Source: Planotetraspora phitsanulokensis (GTDB lineage: Bacteria > Actinomycetota > Actinomycetes > Streptosporangiales > Streptosporangiaceae). From it: a stretch of 64,000 nt of DNA. Below, piece after piece: positions 39,563 through 48,424 of this stretch. The number at the start of each line of letters is the position of its first letter. Within the stretch, counting starts at the first letter, position 1. The notes beneath the pieces were generated by a model. The model was not told the origin of the DNA. It saw only the letters and a program-made list of their open reading frames with translations, and ran no database searches. A program made the translations under genes and the position numbers. The stretch is taken from NCBI RefSeq assembly GCF_016863295.1, contig NZ_BOOP01000030.1, positions 62,001 to 126,000 on the forward strand, read 5' to 3'.

Positions 39563-40121
39563 ATGGCCGACTTCATCTCTCTTCCCCACTATGACCTGCT
39601 TCACGAAAACGGGCACGTGCCAGGCATCCGTGAGAAGCTGCCGCCGGTCCTTGCCGGGGTACACCGAAGCATCCTGGAGATCGGCGCGGGCACCGGCCTG
39701 CGTCGATCTGGACGAGCCGGTTGAGGCCATGGTGATGATCAACGTGATGTACGCCCTGGAACCCGACTACCGCCGGCGGCTCTGGCCGGTCCTGGCGGAA
39801 CAGCTGGAACCCGGCGGTCTGCTGGTCTTCACCTGGAGCGACGGCGGCCCCCCGAAGCCGTGTCCGCTACAGGAGTTGGACGCGCGCCAGGTCGGCCGGC
39901 ACACCTACACGGTGTCGTCCGAGATTCTCGAGTCGGACGAAGAGGCGTTCAAGGCCCGCTACCTTTACCGGATCACACAGGATGACAAGGTGATCGACGA
40001 AGAAGAGATCGTGGGCTACGCCTATCGTCCCCTGTGGGAGCCCCTCCGAGGGGAACTCGTGGGTGCGGGTTTCGTCCAGGCCGACGCACCGGAAGGGCTG
40101 CTTGCCTGGCGACGTGCCTGA
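39563..40121 (+). pseudogene. SAM methyltransferase with internal deletion and frameshift
   Basis: The 5' frame reads MADFISLPHYDLLHENGHVP and SILEIGAGTGL (the SAM-binding motif I), then stops. The other frame resumes with VDLDEPVEAMVMINVMYALEPDYRR and continues through WSDGGPP to a normal end. The part between motif I and motif IV (about 40-50 residues) is missing, and the frame changes at the junction near 39700. It looks like a class I methyltransferase gene broken by an internal deletion. Confidence 0.68.
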
Positions 40122-40123
40122 GG

Positions 40124-40702
40124 TCACCATCTCCGACTGCCCGACAGGTGGGCCAGGAGCAGATCCAGCGGCCGCGGCACGCGATCGAGATCGAGTGCCG
40201 CGACGAGCGGACCGGCGTAGCGGATCTTGCGGCCACTGCCTGCTCCCATGAACCGGCGCAGCTGGGCGTGGGTGGCGCCTCCACGCCATGCGGGTTGCTT
40301 CTGGAGCGTGCGAAATGAACTGAGCTCGCCCTCGGCATCGACAACGCGCTCAACCGTGGTGGTGCCGAGGGCGCGGATCAGCTCGTCTTCCAGGTCGGCG
40401 ACGCACACGAAGAATCCGAGCGCCTCCAGATCACTTCGGCTGAGACTGGAGCCGAAGCCGGCGCGCTCGAGAGCCCTCCGGAAGTCGCCTTCCTCTCCGA
40501 CGTCGCACAGACCGGCCAGCCGGAGATTGCGTCCGGCAGGGCCGAACCTGCCGACATACGTCCCGATGTTCGTGGCACCGCCCATCGCCACCAGGGAGAT
40601 GCCTTCGGCCGCCAGGTTCCGGCCACGGCGCTCGGCCAACGCTTCGATGGCCGACTTATCGCTGGCTCCCTCGACGAGGACCACGGTGTGCGTGTCACTC
40701 AC
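40124..40702 (-). CDS. Standalone TOPRIM-domain protein (OLD-type nuclease domain)
   Basis: The 192-residue protein begins VVLVEGASDKSAIEALAERR, with the TOPRIM glutamate, and has LAGLCDVGEE and FVCVADLEDELIRALG, which supply acidic metal-site positions. It corresponds to the nuclease half of OLD-family proteins without the ATPase. It ends two bases from the methyltransferase remnant on the other strand. No ATPase gene is adjacent; a repair or defence role is inferred. Confidence 0.76.
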   Translation of the reverse strand: MSDTHTVVLVEGASDKSAIEALAERRGRNLAAEGISLVAMGGATNIGTYVGRFGPAGRNLRLAGLCDVGEEGDFRRALERAGFGSSLSRSDLEALGFFVCVADLEDELIRALGTTTVERVVDAEGELSSFRTLQKQPAWRGGATHAQLRRFMGAGSGRKIRYAGPLVAALDLDRVPRPLDLLLAHLSGSRRW

Positions 40703-40911
40703 GGGCCCAGCCTTGCATCGAGCCCGGAGAGGTTCATCTCCTTTTATGCGTGAAGGTCACCAGCCGCAGACCACGCGGCAAGGTCATTCCGCACATGTCC
40801 CGGATCTTGAGCAGTACGACAAGGGATGAATTCGTGCGGGGTGGTGACTTGGTAGCGGTGACCGGGCCAGTGCGGGTCCTCCCAGCAGGCGGGCCGACGA
40901 GTCCGAGCGCG

Positions 40912-41349
40912 TTATTGATCGATCAGGTTCGCCAGGAGAGCACCTTGACCTGACTGCAGTACGTGTCCGTGTTCGAGCGGGATCCAGAAGCACTCGAAGC
41001 GGATGGGCTCTCCGAGCCCATCCTGGTCCTCGTTGCTCTTCCACCGGTCAGGGGTCTCCTGGTGGAGAGCGAGTTGGAAGAAATGCCGGCGTTGGATCTC
41101 AGGGCGGTATGGAGTGATGTCGTAGTGAGCCACTCCGAGCTTACGAACGACAGTGAAGTCTGCGAGACCGGTTTCCTCTCGTGCTTCGCGTAGTGCGGCC
41201 TCTCGGGGGTCCTCTCCGGGTTTGACCGTGCCCCCGGGTACTTGTATGCCGACTTCTTCGTAGCTGTAGTCCAGGTGGCGGAAGACGAGGAGTCGCCCGT
41301 CTCGGACGATGTAGCACAGCGCTTTGTCGCGGGTGATCGTGTCCCGCAT
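40912..41349 (-). CDS. NUDIX hydrolase
   Basis: The 145-residue protein has a complete Nudix box (residues about 39-61, GGTVKPGEDPREAALREA then REETGL) matching GX5EX7REUXEEXGU, so it is expected to hydrolyse a nucleoside diphosphate-X bond with Mg2+. The C-terminal part (HFFQLAL, FECFWIPLEHGH) hints at a substrate pocket but no specific identity. Single gene. Confidence 0.9.
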   Translation of the reverse strand: MRDTITRDKALCYIVRDGRLLVFRHLDYSYEEVGIQVPGGTVKPGEDPREAALREAREETGLADFTVVRKLGVAHYDITPYRPEIQRRHFFQLALHQETPDRWKSNEDQDGLGEPIRFECFWIPLEHGHVLQSGQGALLANLIDQ

Positions 41350-41459
41350 GGCACCCTCCTGCCTCTGGACATGCGGAGGCGTGATCCTAGCGACGGCCCG
41401 AACCGTCCGCGGCTGGGACGCTCCTCGTCGAGCAAGGCGTCCGCCGAAGTGGGCGGTCC

Positions 41460-42866
41460 TCAGCGCACGATGGTGCCGAGCACCTCGTTGAACGCCTCCG
41501 TGGAGCTGGGATGGGTGTAAACGCCGTCGCGCAGTTCGGCCGCCTTGATGCCGTGCCGCATGGCAAGCGCGACCGTGTTGATCAGTTCCTGCGCGTCGAT
41601 GCTCAGCAGCGCCGCCCCGAGAATCTCGTCCGTCTCGGCATCGATCACGAATTTCATGACACCGCGCGTCTCCTCGACGACGTATGCACGAGGCATGGCC
41701 ACGATGTCGGCCACCAGCTCGCTGGCGATCTTCACCCTGCGGCCCGTCTCGCGAGCCTGCCTCTCCGTGATGCCCACGGTCGCCAGCGGCGGGGTCATGA
41801 AGAGGGTGTTGGGGATCGCCACCCGGTCCGCCGTCGAGCGGCGACCCTCCCCGACGAGCTGATCTATCACGATGCGGCTGTCGTCGAGGGAGACGTAGGT
41901 GAACTGCGGCCCGCCGTTGACGTCGCCGAGGGCGAAGATGTGCGGCCGGCTCGTCCGCAGGTGCTCGTCGACCGCGATCGCGCCGCGGTCGGTCGTGCGG
42001 ACACCGGCGGCCTCGAGCCCGAGATCACGGATCGCCGGCGCGCGTCCGGTTGCAGCGAGCACGGCGTCGGCCTCGACGGTCTGCCGCCTGCCGTTCTCTT
42101 CGGAGACGACGGTCGTGGCGCTCTCGCCGTCGCGCACCTCGGTGACCCGCACGCCGGTGACGATCTCTATTCCCTCGCCCATGAGGATGCCCTCAGCCAC
42201 GGCGGCGACGTCGTCATCCAGCCGGCCGAGGATCTTGGGGGCTGATTCGAGCACGGTGACCTGTGAGCCGAAGCGACGGTATATGGAGGCGAACTCGATG
42301 CCGAGGTACCCGCCACCGATGACCACGAGCCGCTCCGGCAGCTCCACCGTCTGGATGAGGTCGGCGCTGGTCACGACCCGCTTGCTGGCGCGCATGCCGG
42401 GAATATCCGGGACGATCGGCTCGGAGCCGGTGTTGATCAGAATGCTCTCGGCGGTGACGGTGAGCCGGTCCTCGCCTGTTCCGACGACCACAGTGTGCGA
42501 GTCGACGAACGCGGCCCGGCCAGTGACGACCGTGATGGTGTCGGCGTCGTTCATCGCGTCGTAGTTGCCGCCGCGGAAGAGCGTGGTGAGCGCCTGGACG
42601 TTGCCGACTGCGCGCTCGTACCACTCCTGCGGAGAGTCGTCGCCACGGCGCTTGCCGGAGTGGTGCACGAGCGCTTTCGTCGGAACGCATCCGACGTTGG
42701 GGCAGGTGCCTCCGTACATGCGGTCCGACTGCTCCACGAGGACGACGTTCCGGCCACGGCGGCCCATCGCGGCAGCCACGGTCTTGCCGCCCTTGCCGAA
42801 GCCGATGACCAGGACATCGGCGTGGAGAACGTGGTTGGGCGTGGTCATGGCATCAGTCTTGGACAC
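41460..42866 (-). CDS. rclA: RclA-like flavoprotein disulphide reductase
   Basis: The 468-residue two-dinucleotide-binding flavoprotein has FAD motif VIGFGKGGKTV, redox cysteines Cys55 and Cys60 in GGTCPNVGCVPTKAL, NAD(P)H motif VIGGGYLGIEFA and second FAD motif FALGDVNGGPQFTYVSLDD. The GFGKxGKT start, FTYVSLDD and FMTPPL segments match E. coli RclA, a hypochlorite-responsive copper(II)/hypothiocyanite reductase. It is divergent from an RclR-like regulator. The start is a GTG. Fitness against reactive chlorine is the predicted role. Confidence 0.9.
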   Translation of the reverse strand: MSKTDAMTTPNHVLHADVLVIGFGKGGKTVAAAMGRRGRNVVLVEQSDRMYGGTCPNVGCVPTKALVHHSGKRRGDDSPQEWYERAVGNVQALTTLFRGGNYDAMNDADTITVVTGRAAFVDSHTVVVGTGEDRLTVTAESILINTGSEPIVPDIPGMRASKRVVTSADLIQTVELPERLVVIGGGYLGIEFASIYRRFGSQVTVLESAPKILGRLDDDVAAVAEGILMGEGIEIVTGVRVTEVRDGESATTVVSEENGRRQTVEADAVLAATGRAPAIRDLGLEAAGVRTTDRGAIAVDEHLRTSRPHIFALGDVNGGPQFTYVSLDDSRIVIDQLVGEGRRSTADRVAIPNTLFMTPPLATVGITERQARETGRRVKIASELVADIVAMPRAYVVEETRGVMKFVIDAETDEILGAALLSIDAQELINTVALAMRHGIKAAELRDGVYTHPSSTEAFNEVLGTIVR

Positions 42867-42921
42867 CTACGATGAGCGCGTAAGGCTGTTTCGTCTCACT
42901 TTTCTTCGCGAGCGTCTCATC

Positions 42922-43827
42922 ATGGACTGGATCAGTGAGATCGTCCGCCTGGCGAGGCTGCAGGCGCACCTGGACAAGCGTTGCCTCTTCGCCGGCGAGA
43001 CGACGATGGACGTGCCCGCGTACGGCACGGGCAAGGCGGTCTTCCACGTACTGCTCGACGGCGCATGCACGATCGAGGTTTCAGGTCGGCACATCGAGCT
43101 GACGGCGGGCGACGTCGTGTTGCTGCCTGGCGGCCAGGCCCACCGCGTCCGGACGGCCGGTGGAGGCGGCCAGGACGCCGTTGAGGAGCCGGGCGAGGCC
43201 TTTTCGATCATGCGTAGCCAGACGGGGGAGATCGTCATGGATCTGCTCTGCGGCTATTACACGTTCGGCTCGGGCGCGGGGGCCATGCTGTTCCGGAGTC
43301 TGCCCGACCCGTTGCAGGTGTCATTCGGGCAAGCCGACGAGATCGTGCGGATGCTCAGCGTTGTCATGCGGCAGGAAGCGCGCCATGACGGGCTCGGCAC
43401 CAGGGCGATCCTTTCGTCCCTGTGCAACGCGCTGCTCGCCATGGTGCTGCGGGCATCGCCGAGTCGGTTCGTCGGAGCGCCCGCGTGGACCGCCGCCGAC
43501 GATCCGCGACTCCGACTGGTCATCGAGGCGGTGCTGCAAGATCCCGGCAATGACTGGACGGTCGCGCGACTGGCTGAGGTGGCGACCATGTCGCGAGCCA
43601 CGCTCGCCCGCAACTTCTCGCGGTCCACGGGACTGACAGCGGGCGATTTCGTCACGCAGGTCCGGATGATGATCGCGGCCGAGCGCCTCATCGAGACCGA
43701 CCTCACCGTCGCCGCGGTCGCGGCCGGGGTGGGGTACGGCTCGGAATCGGCGTTCAACCGGGCCTTCCGCCAGGCCACTGGTTCCACCCCGGCCCGTTTC
43801 CGCCGCAACATCCAACGTTTCTCCTGA
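42922..43827 (+). CDS. rclR: RclR-like AraC-family hypochlorite sensor
   Basis: The 301-residue regulator has an N-terminal cupin (about 1-120) and a C-terminal AraC domain (about 195-298; VARLAEVATMSRATLARNF, VAAGVGYGSESAFNRAFRQ). From memory E. coli RclR senses HOCl through Cys21 and Cys89. This protein has Cys21 at exactly the same place (LDKRC) and a second cysteine, Cys110, in LLCGYYTF at the position of the RclR cysteine in a CGTL segment. The start MDWISEIVRL aligns with the RclR start. It is divergent from rclA, about 55 bp away. Confidence 0.88.
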   Translation: MDWISEIVRLARLQAHLDKRCLFAGETTMDVPAYGTGKAVFHVLLDGACTIEVSGRHIELTAGDVVLLPGGQAHRVRTAGGGGQDAVEEPGEAFSIMRSQTGEIVMDLLCGYYTFGSGAGAMLFRSLPDPLQVSFGQADEIVRMLSVVMRQEARHDGLGTRAILSSLCNALLAMVLRASPSRFVGAPAWTAADDPRLRLVIEAVLQDPGNDWTVARLAEVATMSRATLARNFSRSTGLTAGDFVTQVRMMIAAERLIETDLTVAAVAAGVGYGSESAFNRAFRQATGSTPARFRRNIQRFS

Positions 43828-43830
43828 CAA

Positions 43831-43905
43831 GTCCTCACCCGACCCATCCGCGTCCAGGCGGCCTCCGTCTCCGACCACGACATCCGCGCCATGGTCAGCG
43901 ACTAG
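43831..43905 (+). pseudogene. TraB/FtsK-like C-terminal scar
   Basis: Directly after the regulator stop a 24-codon reading frame ends RVQAASVSDHDIRAMVSD and a stop. The traB product at 59.5-61.0 kb ends RVRAAYVSDTDIRAMVDDF in the same region. Thirteen of the shared residues are identical. It is a leftover of another actinomycete integrative element's translocase gene. Confidence 0.6.
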
Positions 43906-43925
43906 GTCAGCGAGAGGAGGGCGTC

Positions 43926-44120
43926 ATGAGTCGTAGTTCACTTGCCATCGAGGACAAGCCGGTGCAGGCGAACGCGCCGCTTCGTTTGGTCCAGCCGGGT
44001 GGGCTTTACCCTCTTCGCACGACAATTCGGACATCCTCAACTCATGGTCATCTTGAAACAGAAAGGCGGCCATATATGGGTGAGTCGGAGTATTCGACAA
44101 AAGCGGCTGGGTATCGCTGA
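43926..44120 (+). CDS. Small ORF of uncertain reality
   Basis: A 64-codon ORF (MSRSSLAIEDKPVQANAPLR) with an excellent ribosome site (GAGGAGGGCGTC). It follows the TraB scar in the order seen for the next cistron in such elements, so it may be another remnant. No family recognised. Confidence 0.3.
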   Translation: MSRSSLAIEDKPVQANAPLRLVQPGGLYPLRTTIRTSSTHGHLETERRPYMGESEYSTKAAGYR

Positions 44121-44155
44121 TGATGAGTAACCAGCTACGTCTAGAAAGGTCAGCG

Positions 44156-44416
44156 ATGCGAAACTTCACACGCATGGGCTTCATTGCCGTCTCGGCGACG
44201 TTCCTATCGATTGCGGCGGCGTCTGCTGCTTCTGCTTCCGCCCAGGGCAACCCTGTGGCGGACGGGGCGCTAAAGATGGCTGCCCAGAACAACCCCATCG
44301 TGGCAAAGTACGTCCCACAGCTGCAAAAGGAGCCCACGAATACGGAGAAAGCCGTAGGGAAGGCGACGGACGCGGCATCAGAAGCGGAAGACAACGCGGC
44401 GGCAGCGGGTTTCTAA
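44156..44416 (+). CDS. Small secreted protein
   Basis: The 86-residue precursor has a signal peptide (MRNFTRMGFIAVSATFLSIA, cleavage near ASASA) and a mature part of about 55 mostly helical, acidic-polar residues rich in Asn, Ala, Glu and Lys. AAAGG precedes the start by seven bases. Its G+C is a little lower than average. No known family. A strong terminator follows about 90 bases later. Confidence 0.66.
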   Translation: MRNFTRMGFIAVSATFLSIAAASAASASAQGNPVADGALKMAAQNNPIVAKYVPQLQKEPTNTEKAVGKATDAASEAEDNAAAAGF

Positions 44417-44506
44417 ACGACAAGCGCTAACGCCGCCTCATCTTTGGGTTGCCCTGCTTTCTATCGATACGCCGAGTCCGCAGGGATATCCTTTGCGGGA
44501 TCATCC

Positions 44507-44546
44507 AACGCCCGCCCTCCTTACTTCGGCCAGGAGGGCGGGCGTT
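44507..44546. terminator. Strong hairpin terminator
   Basis: 14-bp perfect arms (AACGCCCGCCCTCC and GGAGGGCGGGCGTT) around a 12-base loop, followed by TGTC. It closes the small secreted-protein unit. Confidence 0.82.
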
Positions 44547-45236
44547 GTCATTGTTTACCAGCGGTTTCCATGGCCATTTGCCCCAAAATTCCCCGACTCC
44601 TCCATTCCGCGCTGTGCTTCCCTTGTTCGCCCCCGCGGTGCTACCGGAAGCAGCTCACCAAACAGCTCCTCCACCGATCCATCGCAGCCCTAATGCACGC
44701 ACAGGACTTTCCGCCGTTCCAAGCAGTCGCCAAGATCGTCCCTGTGGCCAGCTCTTTGTCGTTGGAGCTTGTTGACTTATAGAACGAAGGGCGCCTGGCT
44801 TCTATGGGAAAACGGCGCCCTCATGCTCATGCCGGCCAGCCCTTTGCCTCGGCCCGCTCGGCTTGTCCCGGGTCGATGGTGGGCGGGGTGATCAGGCTCC
44901 TACCTCAGCCATTTACGGGCCAGATGGTGATTTGAGCGGGGCGATCACCCCGGAACCGGAGCATGCCGTACGGGATGGTGTGGCGCGGCGATGCGGAGAC
45001 GGACATGATCCGCGCCCTCGCCCGCGTGGTGCGTGAGCTGGGACCACTGCCCGGCTGAGACCCGTCAACCCGGGGGTTAACGACCGTTGCGATAGTCGCC
45101 GTTGATCCTCAGCACTGCCCGGCGTGAGGCTTGATCCGTCCGAAGAACACGCCCGTTGGGAGGTGAGTGGGGATATGTCCTTGTGTGGTGCTGTGACGTG
45201 ACATCGTCTCTTCCGCTGTATCCCTGACTGTCGCTG
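44547..45236. other. Degenerate stretch without an intact gene
   Basis: No intact gene. The frame ATG at 44963 to the stop at 45058 (MPYGMVWRGDAETDMIRALA) resembles the C-terminus of a LysR regulator, and may be a scrap of one. An imperfect dyad GTCAACCCGGGGGTTAAC lies at about 45064. The rest shows nothing. Confidence 0.35.
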
Positions 45237-45389
45237 ACCCGGGTCCTGATGGAGCTCGACGGTGGCGCAGTGAAGGCTGCACCATCATCCGCTCCGGCGG
45301 GAGCCGTGGGGGAGCTGATGATGCGGCTCCCCGACCCCAACGGCGTCGCGATCCAGCTCACCGAGTGGATCTCCCCGATCACGAGCTGA
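45237..45389 (+). pseudogene. VOC-family remnant
   Basis: A 50-codon tail with no start reads GELMMRLPDPNGVAIQLTEW and stops soon after. The LPDPNG-IQLTEW pattern is the last strand and metal-ligand glutamate of VOC/glyoxalase proteins. The upstream half is gone (in-frame stop before 45228). Confidence 0.45.
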
Positions 45390-45673
45390 CTCCGGCCCGG
45401 CATGATCGTGCCGTTCGCCGTCACCGGTATCACCGCCACGGCATGCGCTGCCATGTCAGCGGCCGCGTCAGGACGGCGACGACCCGGTATCAGAGCGGTC
45501 GGCGATGGTGAATGCCATGAACAGTTCAGCGACTGCCGCCCCAAGGCCGGGTGCGATCTCCTCGGGCCACCCGACCTGAGCAATCCGGCTACCTCGGGCA
45601 CCAGCAGGACCGCATTCCCTCATCGGTCCGTTCCAAGTGAATTTCCATCATTGGTTCTAAGGAGCATGCAGTC

Positions 45674-47242
45674 ATGTCCATCACCCTTTCCGAGCAGGAC
45701 CAGCTCACCCTGCGGACCGCCGCGTGGGGCGCGGTCTCGTTGATGGCCGCCGCCGGTGCCGCGGGCTCGGCTCACAAGGCCGCCACCGAGGGTTCCATCG
45801 CCCTGACCTCCGCGACCGGCCTGGTCGGGCACGTGCTCGCCAAGGCGCCCAAGGGCTTGAACGGTAAGACCGTTGCCGCGCTGGCCGACCAGGTGCTGCC
45901 GGCTCTGACGGCGGCCATGAGCCTGCTCAGCAAGCAGGCTCCGGCAGAGGCCGACAACTTCCGCCGCACCGTCATCGTCGCCATCGAAGCAGCCACCCGG
46001 CCCCAGAAGGGCGAACCCAACCCCACCATGGCGGAGATGGCTCGCAAGATCACTGAGGCCCTCGACGCCGCTTTGGCCACGCCCGGGGCGACCGGAGCGG
46101 ACAGCGGTGTGGCCGTGTCGCCAGCCGCTTCCGGGCCGGATCGGCCGGAGTTGCAGCAGGTCATCCAGGAGATGGTCGGTTCCGGTTTCGTCGGGGTGAC
46201 GCTGCGCGTGCACGACGAGCGGGGCGAGTGGGTCGGCAGCGCCGGGGTGGGCGAGCTCGGCGGGACCGAAGCACCGCCGACGGACGGACACGTCCGGATC
46301 GGCAGCAACACCAAGACCTTCACCGCCACCGTGGTCCTGCAACTGGTGGCCGAGGGCAGGATCGGGCTGGACGAGCCGGTGGCCGGCTACCTGCCCGAAT
46401 TCGGGCTGGACGAGCGGATCACGGTGCGGATGCTGCTGCAGCACACCAGCGGGGTGTTCAACTTCACCGGCGATTTCGACCCCGACGGGACGTTCGTGCC
46501 GGGGATCCCCGCCACCCCCGCGGGCAAGGAGTGGGTGGAGGGCCGGTTCACGACCTACCGGCCAGAAGAGCTGGTCCGGCTGGCGCTGTCCAAGCCGGCG
46601 AGGTTCGAGCCGGGCACCGACTGGAGCTACGCCAACACCAACTACGTGCTGGCCCGGCTGCTGATCGAGAAGGTCACCGGCCGCCGGGTCGCCGAGGAGA
46701 TGCAGCGGCTGATCCTGGGGCCGCTCGGCCTGTCGGGCACCATACAGCCGACCACCGAGACGGACATCCCCGAGCCGCACGCCCACGCCTACTACCGCTA
46801 CGAGGAGGACGGCCAGACCCAGACGGTCGACGTCACCCGCCACAACCCCTCGTGGATCTCCAGCGGCGGTGACATGATCTCGACCACCCGGGACCTGCAC
46901 ACGTTCATCTCCGCGCTGGTGGGCGGCAAGCTGCTGCCGGATGCGCTGCTGGCCGAGATGTGCACGCCAGAATCGAAGGCCGGCTACGGCCTGGGCGTGT
47001 TCGTGCAGGAGGCGCCGGGCGGCGCCACCGTCATCACCCACAACGGCGGCGCCGCGGGCCACGCGGCGCTGATGTACAGCACCCCCGACGGCGGCAAGAC
47101 CCTGACCGCCACGCTGAACTATGTCGACGACGCCGACCTGTCCATGGGGGCGGCGTTCCAGCAGGCGACGCAGCGGCTCGTCCAGGAGGTGTTCGGCGGC
47201 GGGCAGACCGGGCCGGCCGACGCGGCCGAGCCGGCTCGGTAG
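45674..47242 (+). CDS. Beta-lactamase-fold serine hydrolase with extra N-terminal domain
   Basis: The 522-residue protein lacks a signal peptide. Residues about 1-140 (MSITLSEQDQLTLRTAAWG, KVATEGSIALTSATGLVGHV-like) look like a standalone small helical protein of actinobacteria. Residues about 160-510 form a class C beta-lactamase/DD-peptidase fold: SxxK in GSNTKTF, YxN in YANTN, and HxG-like HNGGAAGH. With no signal peptide the enzyme part would stay cytoplasmic or use another route. ATG with AAGGAG upstream. The domain junction is an inference. Confidence 0.85.
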   Translation: MSITLSEQDQLTLRTAAWGAVSLMAAAGAAGSAHKAATEGSIALTSATGLVGHVLAKAPKGLNGKTVAALADQVLPALTAAMSLLSKQAPAEADNFRRTVIVAIEAATRPQKGEPNPTMAEMARKITEALDAALATPGATGADSGVAVSPAASGPDRPELQQVIQEMVGSGFVGVTLRVHDERGEWVGSAGVGELGGTEAPPTDGHVRIGSNTKTFTATVVLQLVAEGRIGLDEPVAGYLPEFGLDERITVRMLLQHTSGVFNFTGDFDPDGTFVPGIPATPAGKEWVEGRFTTYRPEELVRLALSKPARFEPGTDWSYANTNYVLARLLIEKVTGRRVAEEMQRLILGPLGLSGTIQPTTETDIPEPHAHAYYRYEEDGQTQTVDVTRHNPSWISSGGDMISTTRDLHTFISALVGGKLLPDALLAEMCTPESKAGYGLGVFVQEAPGGATVITHNGGAAGHAALMYSTPDGGKTLTATLNYVDDADLSMGAAFQQATQRLVQEVFGGGQTGPADAAEPAR

Positions 47243-47481
47243 ACAGCCAGGACCACACCCGTACGCCTGGCGGGTGAGCTCCTTCCGGCCGCGCACCAGG
47301 CAGAGCGCGAAGTGGGCCAGGCCGAGCTCGCTGAGTTCGGCCTGGCCGGTCCACAGGCCTGTACGCCGAGCCGAAGTCGATATAGCCCCCACTTCGCCGC
47401 ACGCACCGACATCTCCGCAGGACCAGTGTTCTCAACAGGTTGATGGACACGTGCGGCTGACGGCGACAGCCGCGGGAGGGG

Positions 47482-47961
47482 TCAGGAGGTGCCGAACCAG
47501 CCGGGCACGTCGAGGCGGAAGACGTCCGGCGGCGTCACCTTGCGCAGGTCGGCCTCCAGCTCCCTGAGCCGCTCCTCGCCGATGACGACGGCCCAGCGCG
47601 CCCGCAACTCGTCGAAGATCCGGGCCGAGCACACCAGCATGTCCACCCCGGACGGCGTCAGCCGTACGATCTTGCGCCGCGTGTCGTGGGGATCCCGCGC
47701 GCGCTCCACGTAGCCCAGGCGCTCCAGCGTCTCGATCGTCTTGCCCGCCGCCTGCTTGGACACGCCGAGCGTACGGCCCAGCTCGACTGCGGTCGTGCCG
47801 TTCACGCCGATCGCCTGCATGGCGAAGCCGTGCATCGGCCGGGCATGCGGATGTCCCTGCCGCGCGAGCTCCGCGTGCAGGTCGTCGATGAGGACGCGGA
47901 ACCCCAGAAAGAGCCGCAGTGGCAGCTCGAAACCGGGCGGGTCGATTGACACGATAGACAA
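47482..47961 (-). CDS. MarR-family transcriptional regulator
   Basis: The 159-residue protein contains a MarR winged helix (VELGRTLGVSKQAAGKTIETLERLG, RDPHDTRRKIVRLTPSG), with the DxRxxxVxLT wing. It is divergent from the tandem cupin genes, with a clear palindrome between the starts, so it is their likely repressor. Effector unknown. Confidence 0.92.
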   Translation of the reverse strand: MSIVSIDPPGFELPLRLFLGFRVLIDDLHAELARQGHPHARPMHGFAMQAIGVNGTTAVELGRTLGVSKQAAGKTIETLERLGYVERARDPHDTRRKIVRLTPSGVDMLVCSARIFDELRARWAVVIGEERLRELEADLRKVTPPDVFRLDVPGWFGTS

Positions 47962-47995
47962 CCAGGTTCACTATTACGGACAACTACGTTGTCTA
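47955..47995. promoter_or_regulatory. MarR operator region with GACAAC/GTTGTC dyads
   Basis: GACAACTACGTTGTC (47979-47993) is a perfect dyad around TAC. A further half-site TAGACAAC lies at 47955-47962, giving a wider symmetrical match with GTTGTCTA (47988-47995). It covers the start region of both divergent genes. Confidence 0.72.
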
Positions 47996-48013
47996 CCTTA
48001 GGAGACGCCGACG

Positions 48014-48391
48014 ATGCCTGTCATCCGCCATGCCCAGTGCCGCCGATCCGAGACCCCCGCTGGGGTCATGACCACCCTCGCCTCGCCCACCCAGGGCGGC
48101 GCCGCGCGGGCCGTGTGGCGCGTTGAGGCGACCCCCGCGACGAGCGGGCCGCTGCATGATTTCGACACCGAGCAGGTGTGGACCTTCCTCACCGGCACCG
48201 CCACCGTCGAACTCGGCGGCGAGACCTTCACGATCGCGCCCGGCGACACCGTGGTCATGCCGCCCGCCACCCCGCGCCGCGTCACGGCGGGCGCCGAGGA
48301 GGGCTTCACCGCCGTCGTCACCGCAGCCGGCGGGGCCACGGCCCTCCTGCCCGACGGCACCGTCCACGGCGTGCCGCCCTGGATCGCCTGA
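48014..48391 (+). CDS. Cupin-domain protein, first of a tandem pair
   Basis: The 125-residue single cupin has motif 1-like LHDFDTEQVWTFLTGTATVE and motif 2-like PGDTVVMPPATPRRVTA. The usual metal-binding His/Glu set is partly replaced, so catalysis is uncertain. It is 60-65 percent identical by eye to the downstream cupin, a recent duplication. The unit is probably controlled by the divergent MarR protein. Confidence 0.88.
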   Translation: MPVIRHAQCRRSETPAGVMTTLASPTQGGAARAVWRVEATPATSGPLHDFDTEQVWTFLTGTATVELGGETFTIAPGDTVVMPPATPRRVTAGAEEGFTAVVTAAGGATALLPDGTVHGVPPWIA

Positions 48392-48424
48392 CCCTCATCA
48401 CCTCACTGCTCCAAGGAGTCACGC

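Noticed and set aside
47243-47481. Minus-strand frame ELSELGLAHFALCLVRGRK beyond the serine hydrolase gene
   Set aside because: It looks a little like a protein but lacks start, ribosome site and recognisable family.
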